Assembly: GCF_963855985.1 (NCBI RefSeq)
Contig: NC_087095.1
Location: 3,730,001-3,794,000 of the forward strand
Source: Ostrinia nubilalis
Taxonomy: Eukaryota; Arthropoda; Insecta; Lepidoptera; Crambidae
Reading direction: 5' to 3'
DNA: 64,000 nt
Of this stretch, positions 11,402 to 24,207 are shown piece after piece (within the stretch, counting starts at the first letter, position 1; each line of letters begins with the position of its first letter). The position numbers and the translations under genes were made by a program. The notes beneath the pieces were generated by a model, which searched no databases, was not told the DNA's origin, and saw nothing but the letters and a program-made list of their open reading frames with translations.

Positions 11402-11527
11402 ACAAGGTGGACCGACGACATCATAAAGGTAGCAGAGAAGCGCTGGACGCAGGCTGCTACCAATCGATCAACATGGAAAGCATTGGGGGAGGCCTATGTT
11501 CAGCAGTAGACGTCCTATGGCTGAAAT
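11402..11527 (+). pseudogene. RTE-type LINE: C-terminal coding remnant
   Basis: In one frame (11405-11509) the sequence reads RWTDDIIKVAEKRW, then WKALGEAYVQQ and a stop. This is the typical C-terminus of the endonuclease/reverse-transcriptase protein of a lepidopteran RTE-like non-LTR retrotransposon. It is followed by the family's 3' sequence GTCCTATGGCTGAAATGATG. Only the last ~35 codons remain, so it is a 5'-truncated dead copy. Related 3' ends lie on the minus strand at 30826-30938 and 42377-42573. Confidence 0.8.
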
Positions 11528-13684
11528 GATGAAAGTACAATAATAACAAGTAGGTAGGTATAAAAATTATATAAGTACTTCGCGTAGGCATTATAAACAG
11601 TTTACAATAGAAGTTGTTTATGTTAGTTTCTAACATATTTTTACAGACAGAACTTATTATAGTCGTAACTTATTTCTATCACTGGCCATTTTCTTTTACG
11701 TACTCACACGAACACACACGTTCACAAGTTTTTAACGAGGTGATCATTAGGTATTATTACAGGTTTATTACCCTTCAGATACTGAAACAAAGCACAAATA
11801 CGTTAGTACCTAACTAAGCTTTTCAGTACGGTAAAACTTTTCTCATTTCGCGGTCAAGACGACGTTTTCCATTAAGAGCGGTTACAGGATACCGCCCACC
11901 ATAGAGTATAAACACTCGATAAGGTTTAATAATAGTAATACACTGCATTCGGATATTGGAAGTTGAGAAGTTCAATAAACTTAATAGAAAGATGAACAAA
12001 ATGAAGTAGCTTTTGGTCCAAATTGTACGTAATTTAAGAACATGTCAAATACATAGTTTATCTGACATATTCTTAAATCAACTCTAAATAAATAAACAAA
12101 ACTAAAACTTGAACATAACTTGGAGAATATGTTTTTATCATCTTTTCTCATCTAAAACATCGTAACATACGATTTTGGTTCGAATCGTATCGAACGCGGA
12201 TATCAGAAATTCTGTCACCCAAATCAACGTCCCTGAAAGTAAAGCAGAACGGCAGTGTGGCGGCAGAATGAAGATATTCTATATTTTAAAAATTTGAATA
12301 AACTCCGTAAGAATATCGGAAGAAATATAAAAATTGGTTGGTGTTACACCGAGATAAAATATGCGCCTAAAATAATTTCACCGACAACATAGTATAAACA
12401 ATTTACCGTTACAACATCATCGTTTATTCCTACGCGAGATGGCGATAAAACAACAATAATTGAGTATTCTCAAACCATGCGAACGAAAACAAAGAAGGCG
12501 TAAAGCCGTGTAGACGTGATTATACCAAAATACGCAAACATAAACGGATCGTCGGAATATTTCGATGAAGGCATTGTTCGAATATTACATTGTTGTTATA
12601 CAAATAGGCCTGGTTAATATTCTATACATAATACTGCAGATTTTCCTGCATGGTTCGTTTGAGCTACGAAATCTGTCTGCTCTGTAATTAAGCATTATGT
12701 ACGCTTTCATTAACATGAACAATGTAAATCTTCATATACCTATCGTGCAGGTGATTAAAACTTGTGATTCCTGTTATGTGTCAAAGCTGTGGAAGTACCT
12801 TAAATTTTTCTTTGTATAACCATGTTTTCTTAGCAGCCTGAAAAAAATTAACTAAATACCTACACTGAACCATTGTTGTTGCTTCAAAAATGATTTGCAG
12901 TGAGTTTATTTCTTAAAAATTAGTAAAAATGTTATGCGTTGGTTTTGTTGAATTTATGTAAGCTATCATTAGTGTTTTGTATTCTATTATATTCTAGGTT
13001 GGGGCCATGTTCATTGATCATGTCTTTTGCCAATTTTTTGTCTCCAGGCTTGAGGTATATTAAATTTGGTTACGTCATTTCCAGAAGACTTTAATACATT
13101 TTTCAGTAAATTAGGCTGATTCTAATTTAGTTCTAATTAAATTGAGAACAGGTTTAGGCTTTTTACAAGTACCAAGGTAGGGAAACAAATCTAGACCCTC
13201 AGGGATGCTCTTCCACTTTAACCGCTGATCAGAGAGACCTCTTGAGAGTCTTATGAACGTCTTATTAAATTTGTATTTCAGGCTGATTACAGCAAATGAA
13301 AAAAGTAATAATCTACCTGGCCGAATGTCTTAGAAAATAAATTTGCTTTTGTGCGAATTCATATTTCGGAGAAAAACTCTTTGAGTATCAACTCGTTTAT
13401 ATTTTTAAAATGTTTGGCCAAACGAAGCATGATTACAACGTAGCCAAAAGGTTTAAGACAGGCTGCTTCGCCGCCAAAGCTTGAATTTATAAACCTAAAA
13501 TTCTGTCAGATGTGAGTTATATTTTCTTGCAGTGTTCCGTACACTTCTATCGCTTTTTTTCTAGGAATTACACACACAGTTGAAGTAATCTTTGGACTAT
13601 TCAAAATAGATATAGGTATTTTATACCTATATCTATGAAATATTTGAATTAACGTTTCTTATTATCAAAAAGCTACATTTTTTT
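11528..13684. other. Unique AT-rich stretch with no supported gene
   Basis: The 67-codon frame at 11614-11817 has no recognisable motif. Poly-T and poly-A runs and microsatellite-like TAGG occur, but I see no RNA gene or transposon end. Confidence 0.4.
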
Positions 13685-13760
13685 ATGTGACAGGAGGCAA
13701 ACGAGCAGACGTCGCCCATAGACACCCGCAGACCCAGGGGCGTTACAGGTGCGTTACATA
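13685..13760 (+). repeat. Short fragment of a common lepidopteran interspersed repeat
   Basis: TGACAGGAGGCAAACGAGCA followed by CGCCCATAGACACCCGCAGA and GGCGTTACAGGTGCGTT matches, from general knowledge, a dispersed repeat abundant in Lepidoptera. Only about 75 bp are present. I cannot say with certainty whether it is of LINE or SINE origin. Confidence 0.5.
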
Positions 13761-15910
13761 CATAATATTAGTAGTAGCAAATTCTTAGAACTTTCCTATG
13801 ACAGACGGCCAACCAAACTAAAGGACATTGTCAGAAACCGCCTTAGATTCCTGGGCACATCAGTAAAGTATCAAAATTAATCTCTTACTTTTTGAATACT
13901 TAAATATTAATTAGATTGTAACGGACACTTGAGGATTAGAAAATGAAATAATAAAAGTCTTTTATATGTATTCCATAATACTATGACGACATCCGGACAT
14001 TTTAGGGCGTGGCCTGCTCCATATCCTATGAAGTTCCATAATTTGTGTCGATAAAATCTATGTAAAATCGGCACAAGGCAATGCCGTACTTCATTGTTAG
14101 GAATCCATGTAATAGTGATGTTGACTGCGGTCATCATAGACAATAAGATACCGATCTTGTAAATAAATTAAATCGTCCAAATTGCTACAGTATGACTAGA
14201 TTTTAATTAAAAGTTAAAAATATATTGCACGATACTACAAGAAGCTATCTAATGTGTCCAACTGGTCGAAGGTCATGATGAATAAAATAAAAAGAATTGT
14301 GATCATAACACTGATATAGACAATGACAACAATATGGGATCATCTTTAATATATCTGTAACAGTTTCAAAATCCGATGAAAAATCCAATGCCGCTTAAAG
14401 TGAGAGAAATGTCTAAAGTTCTAATAGAATTGAAAGTTTTATTCGCTCAAAATGCTTATAACAATAATTGGTAATACATTTCAAATATTAAGTACCTTTA
14501 TAATGTATCGATAGAACCAAAATGATGTCCTCTCAGCTTGGAAAGGGAAACCCAGGATTGGGGGAGCGCTCCAGGCAATTTTCAGAACATTTCATAGGTG
14601 GTAGTAAATAATATTTATTTTATTATTAAAATTGAATATTTTGATATTGATAAAATTGAATATATCTTTCGATTCAAATACCGAATATTTTTCAATCGAT
14701 AATAATAATCGAGAATTGTTAATAATATTCAATTAAAAGTTGTTCAATCCCTAGTCATGCATAGACTAAGACGGTAACCATGGAGATAGTTAGTTTGGTA
14801 AGTCACGTGTTAAATGTCAAGAGTGGAAAGTAAACATAGGATTCATGTTATTTATTTACGTGCAAAATGTAAGTAAGTAAATCATAAAAGTGGAACGCCG
14901 AGCTATTTCCAAAACCCGTCTAATATTATAATACAATTTGGCTGCGACAACTACAATACAGAACATCTCCCAAATCGAAGTGCATAAAATAATATAATAC
15001 AATACTAGTAAGTAAGAGGTTATGATAACAATATTGCTATCAATAAGTTTATAGAATTGGTCCGCCAGGAATAATTGTTCTTACATAAAGATTTGTGTCA
15101 TTTAGAACCTAGAAAGTATTTTTTCGGCACTGTTGATCTAACGGCGAACAATGTATGGAGAACGAACATTGTCCTTTGAGAGATTTTCAATACTCGTACG
15201 GAACTCTATGAATGCCTTTCATTTTACTTACTGAATTTCATGTTTACTTACGTACCTGAAAACTTCAGCTAACCTTTTTGGAATAGCTGTGTTGTTGTAT
15301 AGGTTGTGACTTGCTTACTCATACGATATTGAAATCTATTTTTATTTTATCTTGGCTTGAGTTACTCGTACCTACATATGAAAAAAAGCACTCGTCTTTT
15401 TAGTTCATTCTAGTTAAGTACTTTTGTTAATTAAATAATGATTGAACTTAGTGAGTAGTGCCTCATTGAAACCTCAGAACAAAAACTCGAATTTTTTTTT
15501 TTGTAAAAACTTGATCGCAACAACTCTGTTTTTAAGTTTTATTTTTTGACACCTATTTTTGGACTTATCTGAATTACTAAACTGTAGCATCTAAGTAGTT
15601 GTAATAGTTGCTATATTCCAACAAAAATATAGTGCTGTAAACTGTGCCTACTGATTATGATGCAGTGACCTTTACATATAATCTGTACTTCACTATCTGA
15701 CCAAAATAACGTCAACAAATTGTAATTTTACGACTAAATTGTGAAACGAAATGAGTCTGAACATTTCACAGTAAACTATAGGTACCTACCTACCTTTGTT
15801 TTTGTATCAAATTATAAAATGTAAACTAAAAAATAAAGTGACTAATTATTTCTGAGAAGTATTAGTAGTGACAGCTACGTCTGATTGAGTCGCCCATACG
15901 CTGAACCGAT
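13761..15910. other. Unique AT-rich stretch with no supported gene
   Basis: The 78-codon minus-strand frame at 13907-14143 has no recognisable domain. A run of AATATT-rich sequence at 14610-14750 is low complexity. Confidence 0.4.
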
Positions 15911-16095
15911 CAGTGTGCTTACCATGAGTTTACGTTAGGTGTACTCGCTAACGACTGCGTAAAAAAATGACATTAATTGTATGACATATTGTTCAGCGCC
16001 CCTAGCGGCTACTTTCAAGAAACAAAATCTTCATAGAGATTTTTGACGTACTCGCTAGCGAGCACACCTAACGTAAACTCATGGTAGGTACACAG
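15911..16095. mobile_element. CWG-flanked MITE, copy 2 of 3
   Basis: This is the same family as 1870-2055. The element spans 15914-16092 and is flanked by CAG at both ends (15911-15913, 16093-16095). The ends carry TGTGCTTACCATGAG and CTCATGGTAGGTACA, each with a mutation from the other copies. The frame at 16015-16260 runs out of it by chance. Confidence 0.85.
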
Positions 16096-17440
16096 GTTAA
16101 AATCCCACTCAATGTTCCACTTCACAAATGTACAAGAAAGGCTGCAATGCGGGAGGAATGGCGACGGATTGTGAATCTTGCCACCACGACCACCACCACT
16201 TTGCCAAGAGTGTAGCGACGAAGAATTAAGGGACTTAATTACAAAATTGTCAGTTTCCACTGGCGCAAAGCATTCGACTAAAACTGCAAGTATTCAATAA
16301 ACGTCAGACAGTATCTCAGTCGCAAAGTTGATGCCGCTCTTAGTACCTATCGGTGACCGGAGTAGAGGGAACTATTTCAATAAGCAAGGGTTGCCAACCG
16401 AGCGAAAAGAAATTCCACGGAAAAAGTATAAAATCCAATTTATTTTTATCCTAGAGAGAGAGACAAAGATACGTACTTAATTCGTACCTCGCGGATGAAG
16501 TATTCATAAAATTTGAGGACTTACGTTGATTCATAATGAAGCGATGAATAACATTATTTAAAATTACCTACATATTTCTTTGGTACGTAGGTGAGTCATC
16601 TTACATGTACGGACTTAGATACTTATGAAAATATCTGTTTTTTTTTGTTGAATTACATTAAAACATTGTAAGAACAAACTTGTAGAAGTAACATTTGTAT
16701 TTTTAAGAACTTTTAAGTCTTGGTTCTGGGAGATACGAAGCTTTCTAAAAGTTAATAAGTGTGTGTAAATGTTGGCCGGTTAATCTGTTAATAAACTAGG
16801 TATATTTCCGTGAATTTAGGGAAAATACCCTGCACTAGCAACCCTGCCGAGTTAGGAACTGGCAACTGCATCCCTGGTTCATGTTGGAGCGTTTTAGAGT
16901 TTGTTTATGTCTGGGAAAATTACTACTCTGCTGACTAGTGTACCTTGTGATTCAGTTTATGGGTTATAGTACGCCTGAAACGTTTATGGTGGTGGTAGAG
17001 TACCATCATTGCGGGAGATCAATAAAATGGAGGAGCAAATATAAACTATGAGTAGGCCTCATGTTTGTATTAAGAACTTCGTAGAAAATTACGAAAGACT
17101 GTTTTCTTCGTACGCGATGAGTCTAATGATAGACACTTAATTTTCTTGAGTTACGATTTAATGAAAAACTTTAAAAAGCAAGGAAATGCTTAACTTTTTT
17201 TATAAAAAAAATACCGTGTGGCATAATTTCCTTATAAAATTAATATCTCAATACGTTTTAACAAACGTCCTTTGAATGAGTATCGGAAAGCTCTTTCATC
17301 AATTTTCAAACATTACAAACTTGGTTATATCAATTACTTATGTTACACAAGCATGGTCGCTATAATCAAATCAGAAAAATGTGATATTGTCAAAGTAGAT
17401 TGTAAATTCCTATTTGCCAAAGTTTTACGTTGCGCGAACC
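16096..17440. other. No supported feature
   Basis: AT-rich unique sequence in which I see no repeat terminus or RNA gene. Confidence 0.4.
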
Positions 17441-17486
17441 TATGTTCGAAGCTCGATCCACGATCGGCGAGCGCAGGGCAGGCAGT

Positions 17487-17573
17487 ATGTCAACGACGCC
17501 GCGTACACCAACACGACTCGGCGAGACACTGGCCGCGCGCCCGTCCTCCTTCGACGATAAAGTTTACTTTTAA
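17487..17573 (+). CDS. Candidate short coding exon in a GC-rich island
   Basis: A local GC-rich patch (about 17440-17560) stands out from AT-rich surroundings. From the ATG at 17487 it encodes 28 codons, beginning MSTTPRTPTRLGE and ending SSFDDKVYF, with GC-rich third positions, then TAA at 17571. The island ends abruptly in AT-rich sequence. That pattern suits a first coding exon whose donor would lie near the GATAAAGTTTAC boundary, although the donor match there is weak. No domain is recognisable. It could be an isolated 5' exon of a host gene, a CpG-rich promoter patch or chance. A longer frame, 17272-17631, overlaps it in another phase. Confidence 0.3.
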   Translation: MSTTPRTPTRLGETLAARPSSFDDKVYF

Positions 17574-18894
17574 AAAGTTATTATTTTTTTATCTATGCAC
17601 AATGGCGCGTAAACCTGTGTTATTCGGATGACATAAAAGTATTTTCCCGCCAATTTTCTTCCAAACTTCGGTGGCAATTTCTTGTGAAACTTTGACGGTG
17701 TTTTATCAATTATTACGTGTTGATCCCAAATTGAGTCGTTAATTTCTTCACAGTTCGGAAGTTTGTGAACAAAGTGTACATTGGTGTAATAATGAATGAA
17801 CTTGACACGGTGTGAAATTATGTCGTATCTCAAACAAGAATTCAAAACTTTTTGAACAACGAAGCAACTCCGCGGCATATTGAGGTTTGTGAATATATTT
17901 TACAAAGTATTTTTAATAATACAGAATTTAATAGTGAACCTATATTGCTAAGGTTTTTAGAGTAAGTTGATGTTCGCGGCTTGATCGAAATTGATAACGA
18001 ATTTTACTTGGACATGTAAAACTAAAATAAATTCATGGATCGTTCCGCGCCATATTTTAATTGATATCTAACGCGCTCTTATGATTTTTTTCTAGAGCCT
18101 AGTCCCAAAGTGATTAGAGGTGGTATCATACCAATTCTCATCCTATTGATATGATTGTCGAACAACAAAATATCTTGAAAGAGTGCAATTAAAATAGAAA
18201 CTTCAAATATTCACATTTTTGATACTAGTACGAGCACAATGACTAACATTATCATTTCATGTTATCAGCTACTAGTTGCAATATTTTTTTTTATTTTTAT
18301 AAACGAGTAGCTGTCCATGAATGAAATAAGTTAATGAATAGCTGATTAAATAACGAGTAGGAAGAGAATAATTTATTATAACGAATAAAATAAACACGTG
18401 CATGGAACAGTCATATTTTTTATTAAATAATACAATAGCTTTGTCCTGCAACTTCATTAGTGTATACTTTGCTGTACTACCTTTATGTATTTTATTTTGG
18501 GAAATCATTTTTTTAGTGGATGCTTAAGTCATAATATCTATCACGACCGTGCCAAATTTAAGTGCAACGCGTTCAGTTTTTGAGCTGTATGCTGGTAAAT
18601 AAATCTGATCTGATTGCTTAGTAACAATAAAATTGAAGAATAAAATTTCAGTTTTTCCTTGGGTATCAACATGGTAAGTTTTCTATGCCCTGTAATCTAA
18701 AGCTTCTCTAATGACAAAGTTGATGTGTAGTTAAAGGAAAATTGCAGAGATACGGTTTGTTCCAATGACAAAACCAATTTAATCTAGCAAAAGATTGATA
18801 GACTGCTTGAACTACTCGCTAAGCCTTTCTATCTACTACTCTATATCAAAACTGAAAATTGAGCAACAAAAAAAATTAGACAGCAACGTTTTAT
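17574..18894. other. No supported feature
   Basis: AT-rich. The minus-strand frames at 17570-17878 and 18272-18508 show no recognisable motif. Confidence 0.4.
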
Positions 18895-19175
18895 TTATTT
18901 CACTGACTTATTTATTTAGCTAATAAATAATAATAAATAAAATTTATTTATTTCAAAACTTTACATGCACATAAAGTAAGGCACTGGTTCCCACACTAGG
19001 ATTCCCTGTGTTGTGGGATCCAGTCTCTTTCATCTGATTATGTTAATACATTAAGGTTATAGAACAAAGTTAAAGAGAAGAAGCAATGGAATGTGATAGC
19101 CGAGTGTAATTTGAAATAATTGTAGTGTATGTGTGTTTGTGTTGCTGGTTGTGTAAATCCTACTTCCAACTAAAA
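18895..19175 (-). mobile_element. Non-LTR retrotransposon 3' UTR remnant
   Basis: TTATTTATTTCA-type A/T-rich runs (the reversed poly-A and polyadenylation region) precede ACTTTACATGCACATAAAGT and a TCCCACACTAGG block. This is consistent with the 3' end of a minus-strand LINE whose C-terminal coding part lies at 19375-19597. The Helitron-like element at 19176-19374 sits between the two. Confidence 0.5.
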
Positions 19176-19374
19176 TTAATATTAATATTATAAATGCGAA
19201 ATTTTGGATGTCTGGATGTTTGTTACTCTTTCACGCAAAAACTACTTAACGGATTTTGATGAAACTTTACAGTATTATTGCTGATAACCCAGGATAACAT
19301 ATAGGCTTTAATTTATGACGATCGATTTGTGACAAACGAAATTTTACTCGGGTGAAGCCGCGGGCAAAGCTATG
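19176..19374 (+). mobile_element. Helitron-like non-autonomous element
   Basis: The element starts ATTAATATTATAAATGCGAA. It contains TCACGCAAAAACTACTTAAC and TTTTGATGAAACTTTACAG and ends GAAGCCGCGGGCAAAGCTAT, a degenerate form of the usual CTAGT terminus. It appears to have inserted into a minus-strand LINE, because LINE-like sequence continues on both sides. Confidence 0.7.
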
Positions 19375-19597
19375 TAATTAAGAGTTCTGTATGCGTGTAA
19401 TCTAGGTTATATAACCATTTGGTGAGTACATTTTTACATTTACGCCTTGTTAGTTGTACCACATCCAGTAAGGTATTGATTCTATTGTAGATAAGTGGCC
19501 CCTTGAAGGTAAATGATCTTTTTCCAAACATTAGCTTGCAGGTTTCCTTTTTCCACTTCGTTGGAAGCTCAATTTTATTTAGGAGTAAGTCCAACAT
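19375..19597 (-). pseudogene. Non-LTR reverse transcriptase C-terminal remnant
   Basis: The minus-strand frame contains KRSFTFKGPLIYNRIN and ends near WLYNLDYTHTELL. The FKGPxxYN block followed by a basic region and a WLxxLDY end is typical of the extreme C-terminus of Jockey/CR1-like reverse-transcriptase proteins. About 70 residues remain. The present stop codon comes from the adjoining Helitron-like terminus, which cut the original frame. Confidence 0.6.
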
Positions 19598-20227
19598 TCA
19601 AAATATTTTAACTTAATTGCACATTGTCACGACACCGGGACCTTCTAATGTCTTTCAGAAAATTAATTAACTCACAATTTCTGGCCTCAAAATATTGAAA
19701 TCAAACATTTTAGAAATAAATGATGTCGTTTAAATGAATCACGTACTAAACGGACATTCAATTTGTTAGGAGCTTTTCGTGCTGGACGCGACGAACAGTT
19801 TTAATTTTGTAAATTACTTCTGAATAGTGTTTAGTAAGTGGCTGCCAAATATTTTTATGAAAAAACTAAACTTTCGCTTCATTTTTAATGGACTAAAAAT
19901 TTTACGGACAGTTATTTCAGCTTTTAATTACTGAGAATAATAGAAGAACGTTTAGTATTTTCTAACCTCCTAAAATTGTATCAATTAAGATTTAAAAGGA
20001 GGGAAATTACAGAGAATATTCATTTCGTAATTTAATTTCACTTATGAGAACAAAAAACATCATGTATGTCAAACCAAAATAAATTGGTAGGTAATTAAGG
20101 CTAATTGATTGGTGTAATACTTATAGTAAAAATTTTCGACGTCGGCCTGTTGTCAATTATTTTTGGCTTTCGTACACATGGTGCCATCAGAACCATATTA
20201 TCAATATGCCTCAACATTATATTTGTC

Positions 20228-20349
20228 TTATGCCCGTTATCACCATCAATGCCTAATTTTTAAGTTATCCCTATGTAAACAAAATTGCTGTTATTTGTTA
20301 CCATAGGGGTCACTTAAAAATTAGGGATTGATGGTGAAAACGGGCATTA
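20228..20349. mobile_element. 116-bp MITE with TTA target duplication
   Basis: The element (20231-20346) has ends TGCCCGTTATCACCATCAAT and ATTGATGGTGAAAACGGGCA. The inverted repeats extend about 45 bp inwards. TTA flanks both sides (20228-20230, 20347-20349). A TTA target and short length fit Tourist/Harbinger-type MITEs. Confidence 0.8.
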
Positions 20350-20690
20350 GTGAGCTGTATCGCATGAACCGTAGAACCGTAATTTATTAATCGGTTTTGA
20401 AATTTTCACAGATTATGTAAGTAGACAGAATAATGCCTAGTGCACAGAGTTAAATTTTTGACATAAAATACGGAGCCCTTTGTGGGCGAGTTCGACTCGA
20501 ACTTAACCGTTTTTTTAATAAAACTTAATTGTTTTTCCGAACCCAGTCTTAATTGTTTACGTTACAATACTTTGGTCTGTAATTGAAAATTTTTCGCTCG
20601 TGTAACGACCTAGTAACACAGACAGACTAAGAAAAATTGTATGAAAATCAAAATTTTGTAATTGCATGTTAACCTACAGTAATTTTCCAC

Positions 20691-20842
20691 ACTAATAATT
20701 ATAATAAAGAGGAAAGATTCGATTGTTGTTTGTTTGTATTGAATAGTCTCCAAACTACTGTTTTGAAAATTTCTTTCACCATTAGAATCCTAAATTATTT
20801 CTGATGAACACAGGCGGTACGAAATTCGCTGGGTCAGCTAGT
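20691..20842 (+). mobile_element. Helitron-like fragment
   Basis: The fragment runs from ACTAATAATTATAATAAAG, a diverged 5' start, to TTCGCTGGGTCAGCTAGT. The CAGCTAGT end and the TCCAAACTACTG region follow the same layout as other Helitron-like copies here. Confidence 0.6.
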
Positions 20843-23090
20843 GACATAATAAACTGTTTTGATAATATGCCTAAACTATCATGTCCTAACATATTAAGCC
20901 TGCCGCGCCGTGCCCTAACGAGGCAAATTGTTCAGTACCCCTCCCAATAATTTATGGGCCAAGTTCAAGAGAATAATATGAGCTCATTGGCTTAGGAGAA
21001 AATTGTCTTAGTACAGGAACGTGTGGAGCATATTATGATTATGTCCCATTATTACCTGGCAATAACCTATAATATGAACTTTCGTGATAAAGTTTAGGTA
21101 GGTTATCGAAACTACACAATGGCCGGCAACAGACTGTGTTTTATTTAAATGATAATGAATTAAACTAGATAATAAAAATCTGAAATTGTATAAAAGTGGC
21201 ATTGTATGGTGGAATTACAAGTCTCTCGTTAAAATATTTTGTAATCCTACCAAATAAATGTTTTGAACATTCATTCATATTGTTGAGCCAGGCGTACCTA
21301 TAGTGAACATGGATTCGCATTATCATTATTGGCTTAGTCCCTATTATTAATGTAGGTACAAAAAAATCATACGTGATCAATATAATTCTGCAAATGGGAA
21401 AGTTTCAAAGGTATTGAATTTCGCCTTCAAACAAAGATAATTAGTCAATGACTCGTGGGTGCAAATGCTACAGTCAACACAGACAATACATGTCCCCTGC
21501 TGAATACGAACCAGCTACTGTTGGCTCTATAATTTGGAGCACTCGGTCGTAGATGATTCACGAGATTTGTTAATTTCAGCCGAGGACACATTAGCAATGT
21601 ACAAAAAGTGGCTAATAGCCAAATCTTTTTATAATTTATTCAAAGTCGAGCTTCTTGTTATACATTCATCTGTTTGAGTATAGTATTTTATACAAACAAG
21701 CCTTGCTTCTCTTACTTTATGTCTCGTTAAGGATTTTGTTTGACAGTCGACAAAACATGACACATTACAACTGCTTATGAGGCTACAGTGTACAGTTTGA
21801 TGTACAGCCATCCGTTAGATAGCGACACTATCTCAAGTATTCCGAGAAATAGAGCAAACGTCTACGAAATTATGCTCCCAAGGTTCTTACCCCCTAGTTT
21901 GAATCCCTCAGATTTGCCGCAGCTAACTTTATTACAAGGCATTCATTCCAAACGCCGTGGTTTGCAAACAGAGGCAACAAAAGGAAGGTGACGAAAATGA
22001 GAAAACCACGGGCCTTTATGTGAGATGAGTCTCTTTGATGCTTTGACCCGTAAACTCCTTACACTTTGCAGTGTTTCCAATTTTTCATCTCGCCTAATGT
22101 GTGCCCTGTTTTTGGAACACGTTGATCGTGACATGTGCCAGTGGGAATGAGGCTTAACTTTTGAGAACGGAGGTTTTTGTTTTATTTTTACTTATCTAGA
22201 GGTATCTTGGTATGAATCCGTGAACTCTGACGTTGTAGAGTCCATAGTTTATTAAATTTTTTCACTGCCATTTTATACATAAGTTATTGAGTAATTTGTG
22301 ATTTTAAAATTATTAATTAGGCATCATTTTTTATTTAAAAGTTAAGCTAAACTAACCTCAGTCTCAGTTAGCATGCTACGAGGTGCGGCTACGCTTTATT
22401 GTGGCTAGCACGTAAAGTGTTTAATGGGCAAATATTTGTCATTTTAATTGTCATATAAGTAAAGATAAACGAAATAGTTAACGAGTAAAGGTAAATAGTT
22501 TTAAGGCGCGTCTGTTTATAATTACCAAGATATACGAGTAAGTATTCGTAGAGCAGCTGCGACTTTCACAGAATTTCGTTCTTTCTTCCTTAAATGATTC
22601 AGCATCTCACAAATTATAGGAACTCGTGTTTGTTAACTGTTATTACTAAACCCATTACGACTTGTTAGTTGTTCATTCAGATACATCGTTAGAGATAATT
22701 AAAACATTATTCACTTGGCAACAACCTCAAAACGACCTGTCACCGTTGTCATTGCAATTGATATTCGCCGAAAAATAATTAGGATAGGATGTTATCAATG
22801 AAACTTGATCTATTTGTTTTTGCGGGTAATCGGCACAAATGGATGTTTACACATGGCATCTGTTCCCAAACTGTTTTGACAGTCCGATCTGAGTTCATAT
22901 TATGTTAATAGATAACAGGGTAATCTCGGGCCAATTCCGAACGTAATATTGTATTCGATAATATCCTTCCCGTTCATTGATGCTAGCGTCTAAAGATGAG
23001 TGAAAGAGGAGGGAAGATCGGGTTTTGTAGAGAATAACTTTGTCGACTCCTCGTGCATTAGATAAAGTTGCAAAACTGTATTTTTCTCAG
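20843..23090. other. Unique stretch with no supported gene
   Basis: Several 60-75 codon frames occur (for example 21165-21380 and 21788-21991), none with a recognisable motif. The sequence is somewhat less AT-rich near 21800-22150, but no exon structure can be supported. Confidence 0.35.
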
Positions 23091-23094
23091 TATT

Positions 23095-23165
23095 GGCGCA
23101 TAATTGGAAAGCCGACCCCGCGTAACGGGATAAGGCGAGGCAGATGAAGAAGAAGACTGCATATT
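23095..23165 (+). mobile_element. Possible LINE 3'-end fragment
   Basis: AAAGCCGACCCCGCGTAACG followed by GGATAAGGCGAGGCAGATGA and a GAAGAAGAAG tail resembles the 3' end of a lepidopteran endonuclease/RT LINE with a trinucleotide tail. It is only about 70 bp, so the call is tentative. Confidence 0.4.
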
Positions 23166-23304
23166 TTTCAGGGTGCACTAGCATTTTAGAGTTTTGTTGA
23201 CTATTAAAATATGCAGTTGATATTAAAGTTCTATTATTAGTAAAAAGTGGTCTATATTTTTTTTAGATTAGGTATCTCTGAAAGCCGCGTTTAGATCTAT
23301 TCCA

Positions 23305-23350
23305 CTTTGATCACCTGGATTTGATCATCTAGGCGATCAAAGTGGATTTC
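23305..23350. repeat. Inverted repeat
   Basis: TCCACTTTGATCACCTGG near 23309 is matched by CTAGGCGATCAAAGTGGA near 23328-23345. It is a short hairpin, probably a MITE relic. Confidence 0.55.
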
Positions 23351-24107
23351 TTATTCATGGGTGATCAAAGGACACCAAAGTGTCATCATCAATTTATCAA
23401 TTTCAAACATCAATTCATATCTCGATATCATACTAAACAGTCTTATTATTTTTGCAATCCTCGCATAATACCCATATGTGTAGATATCAAATCTTCGCAC
23501 ACGCTCGTGCTCGCATAAAAATAAAAGATTTTTATGGCGTGTCCATCATCGAGGAGATTAAAAACTTCATGCATATTGGATCGTTTTATCATTTCCCTCG
23601 CACATATTGGTACTCATGTAGGGATTAAGCTGCAATACATATCGGCACTTTAGGAAAATTAAAATTAGATTGTGTCTATAGTTATTGAGCTAACACAGAT
23701 TGAACTATTTGCCCGATAGACAGGTACATTGAAATAGAAATTTGAAAAAAAAATGTCAGACCGGGGTTCATAATCGTGTTAGTAACAATTCTCACTTAGC
23801 CTATGTTAGTAAGATACAAAATAATGTATTACTCATACTTGACGTTTTAAATATCATTTTAATATTTGGTTCTTAGAAATGATAGATATCTAGATCTACC
23901 TATCACTTTATTGAACTCTACATTAAAACAAGAAAAGAAAAGAAAGAAGTATAATATAATTTACAATTTTAAATTTTAATACAATTTTACAGTTTTAATA
24001 CAATTTTAAATTTTCGCGTTCATTTCAACCAAAATAGAGAAACCGGATTTCAACGCGGCATATCGCGTTTTTTAAAGAAAGAAGTACACAAAAGAGACGG
24101 CCCAATT

Positions 24108-24175
24108 TAGATAGATAGATAGACAGTATTTATTTATCTCAAAACAGGTTTAGGCAATCTTATCTCTATGATCTC
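24108..24175 (-). repeat. (GATA)n microsatellite beside a LINE 3' tail
   Basis: GATAGATAGATAGACAG is followed by TATTTATTTATCTCAAAACA. The order suggests the simple-sequence tail of a minus-strand non-LTR element. Confidence 0.45.
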
Positions 24176-24207
24176 TTCGAGAGACCTAGAGGACCGTTGT
24201 TCAAATT

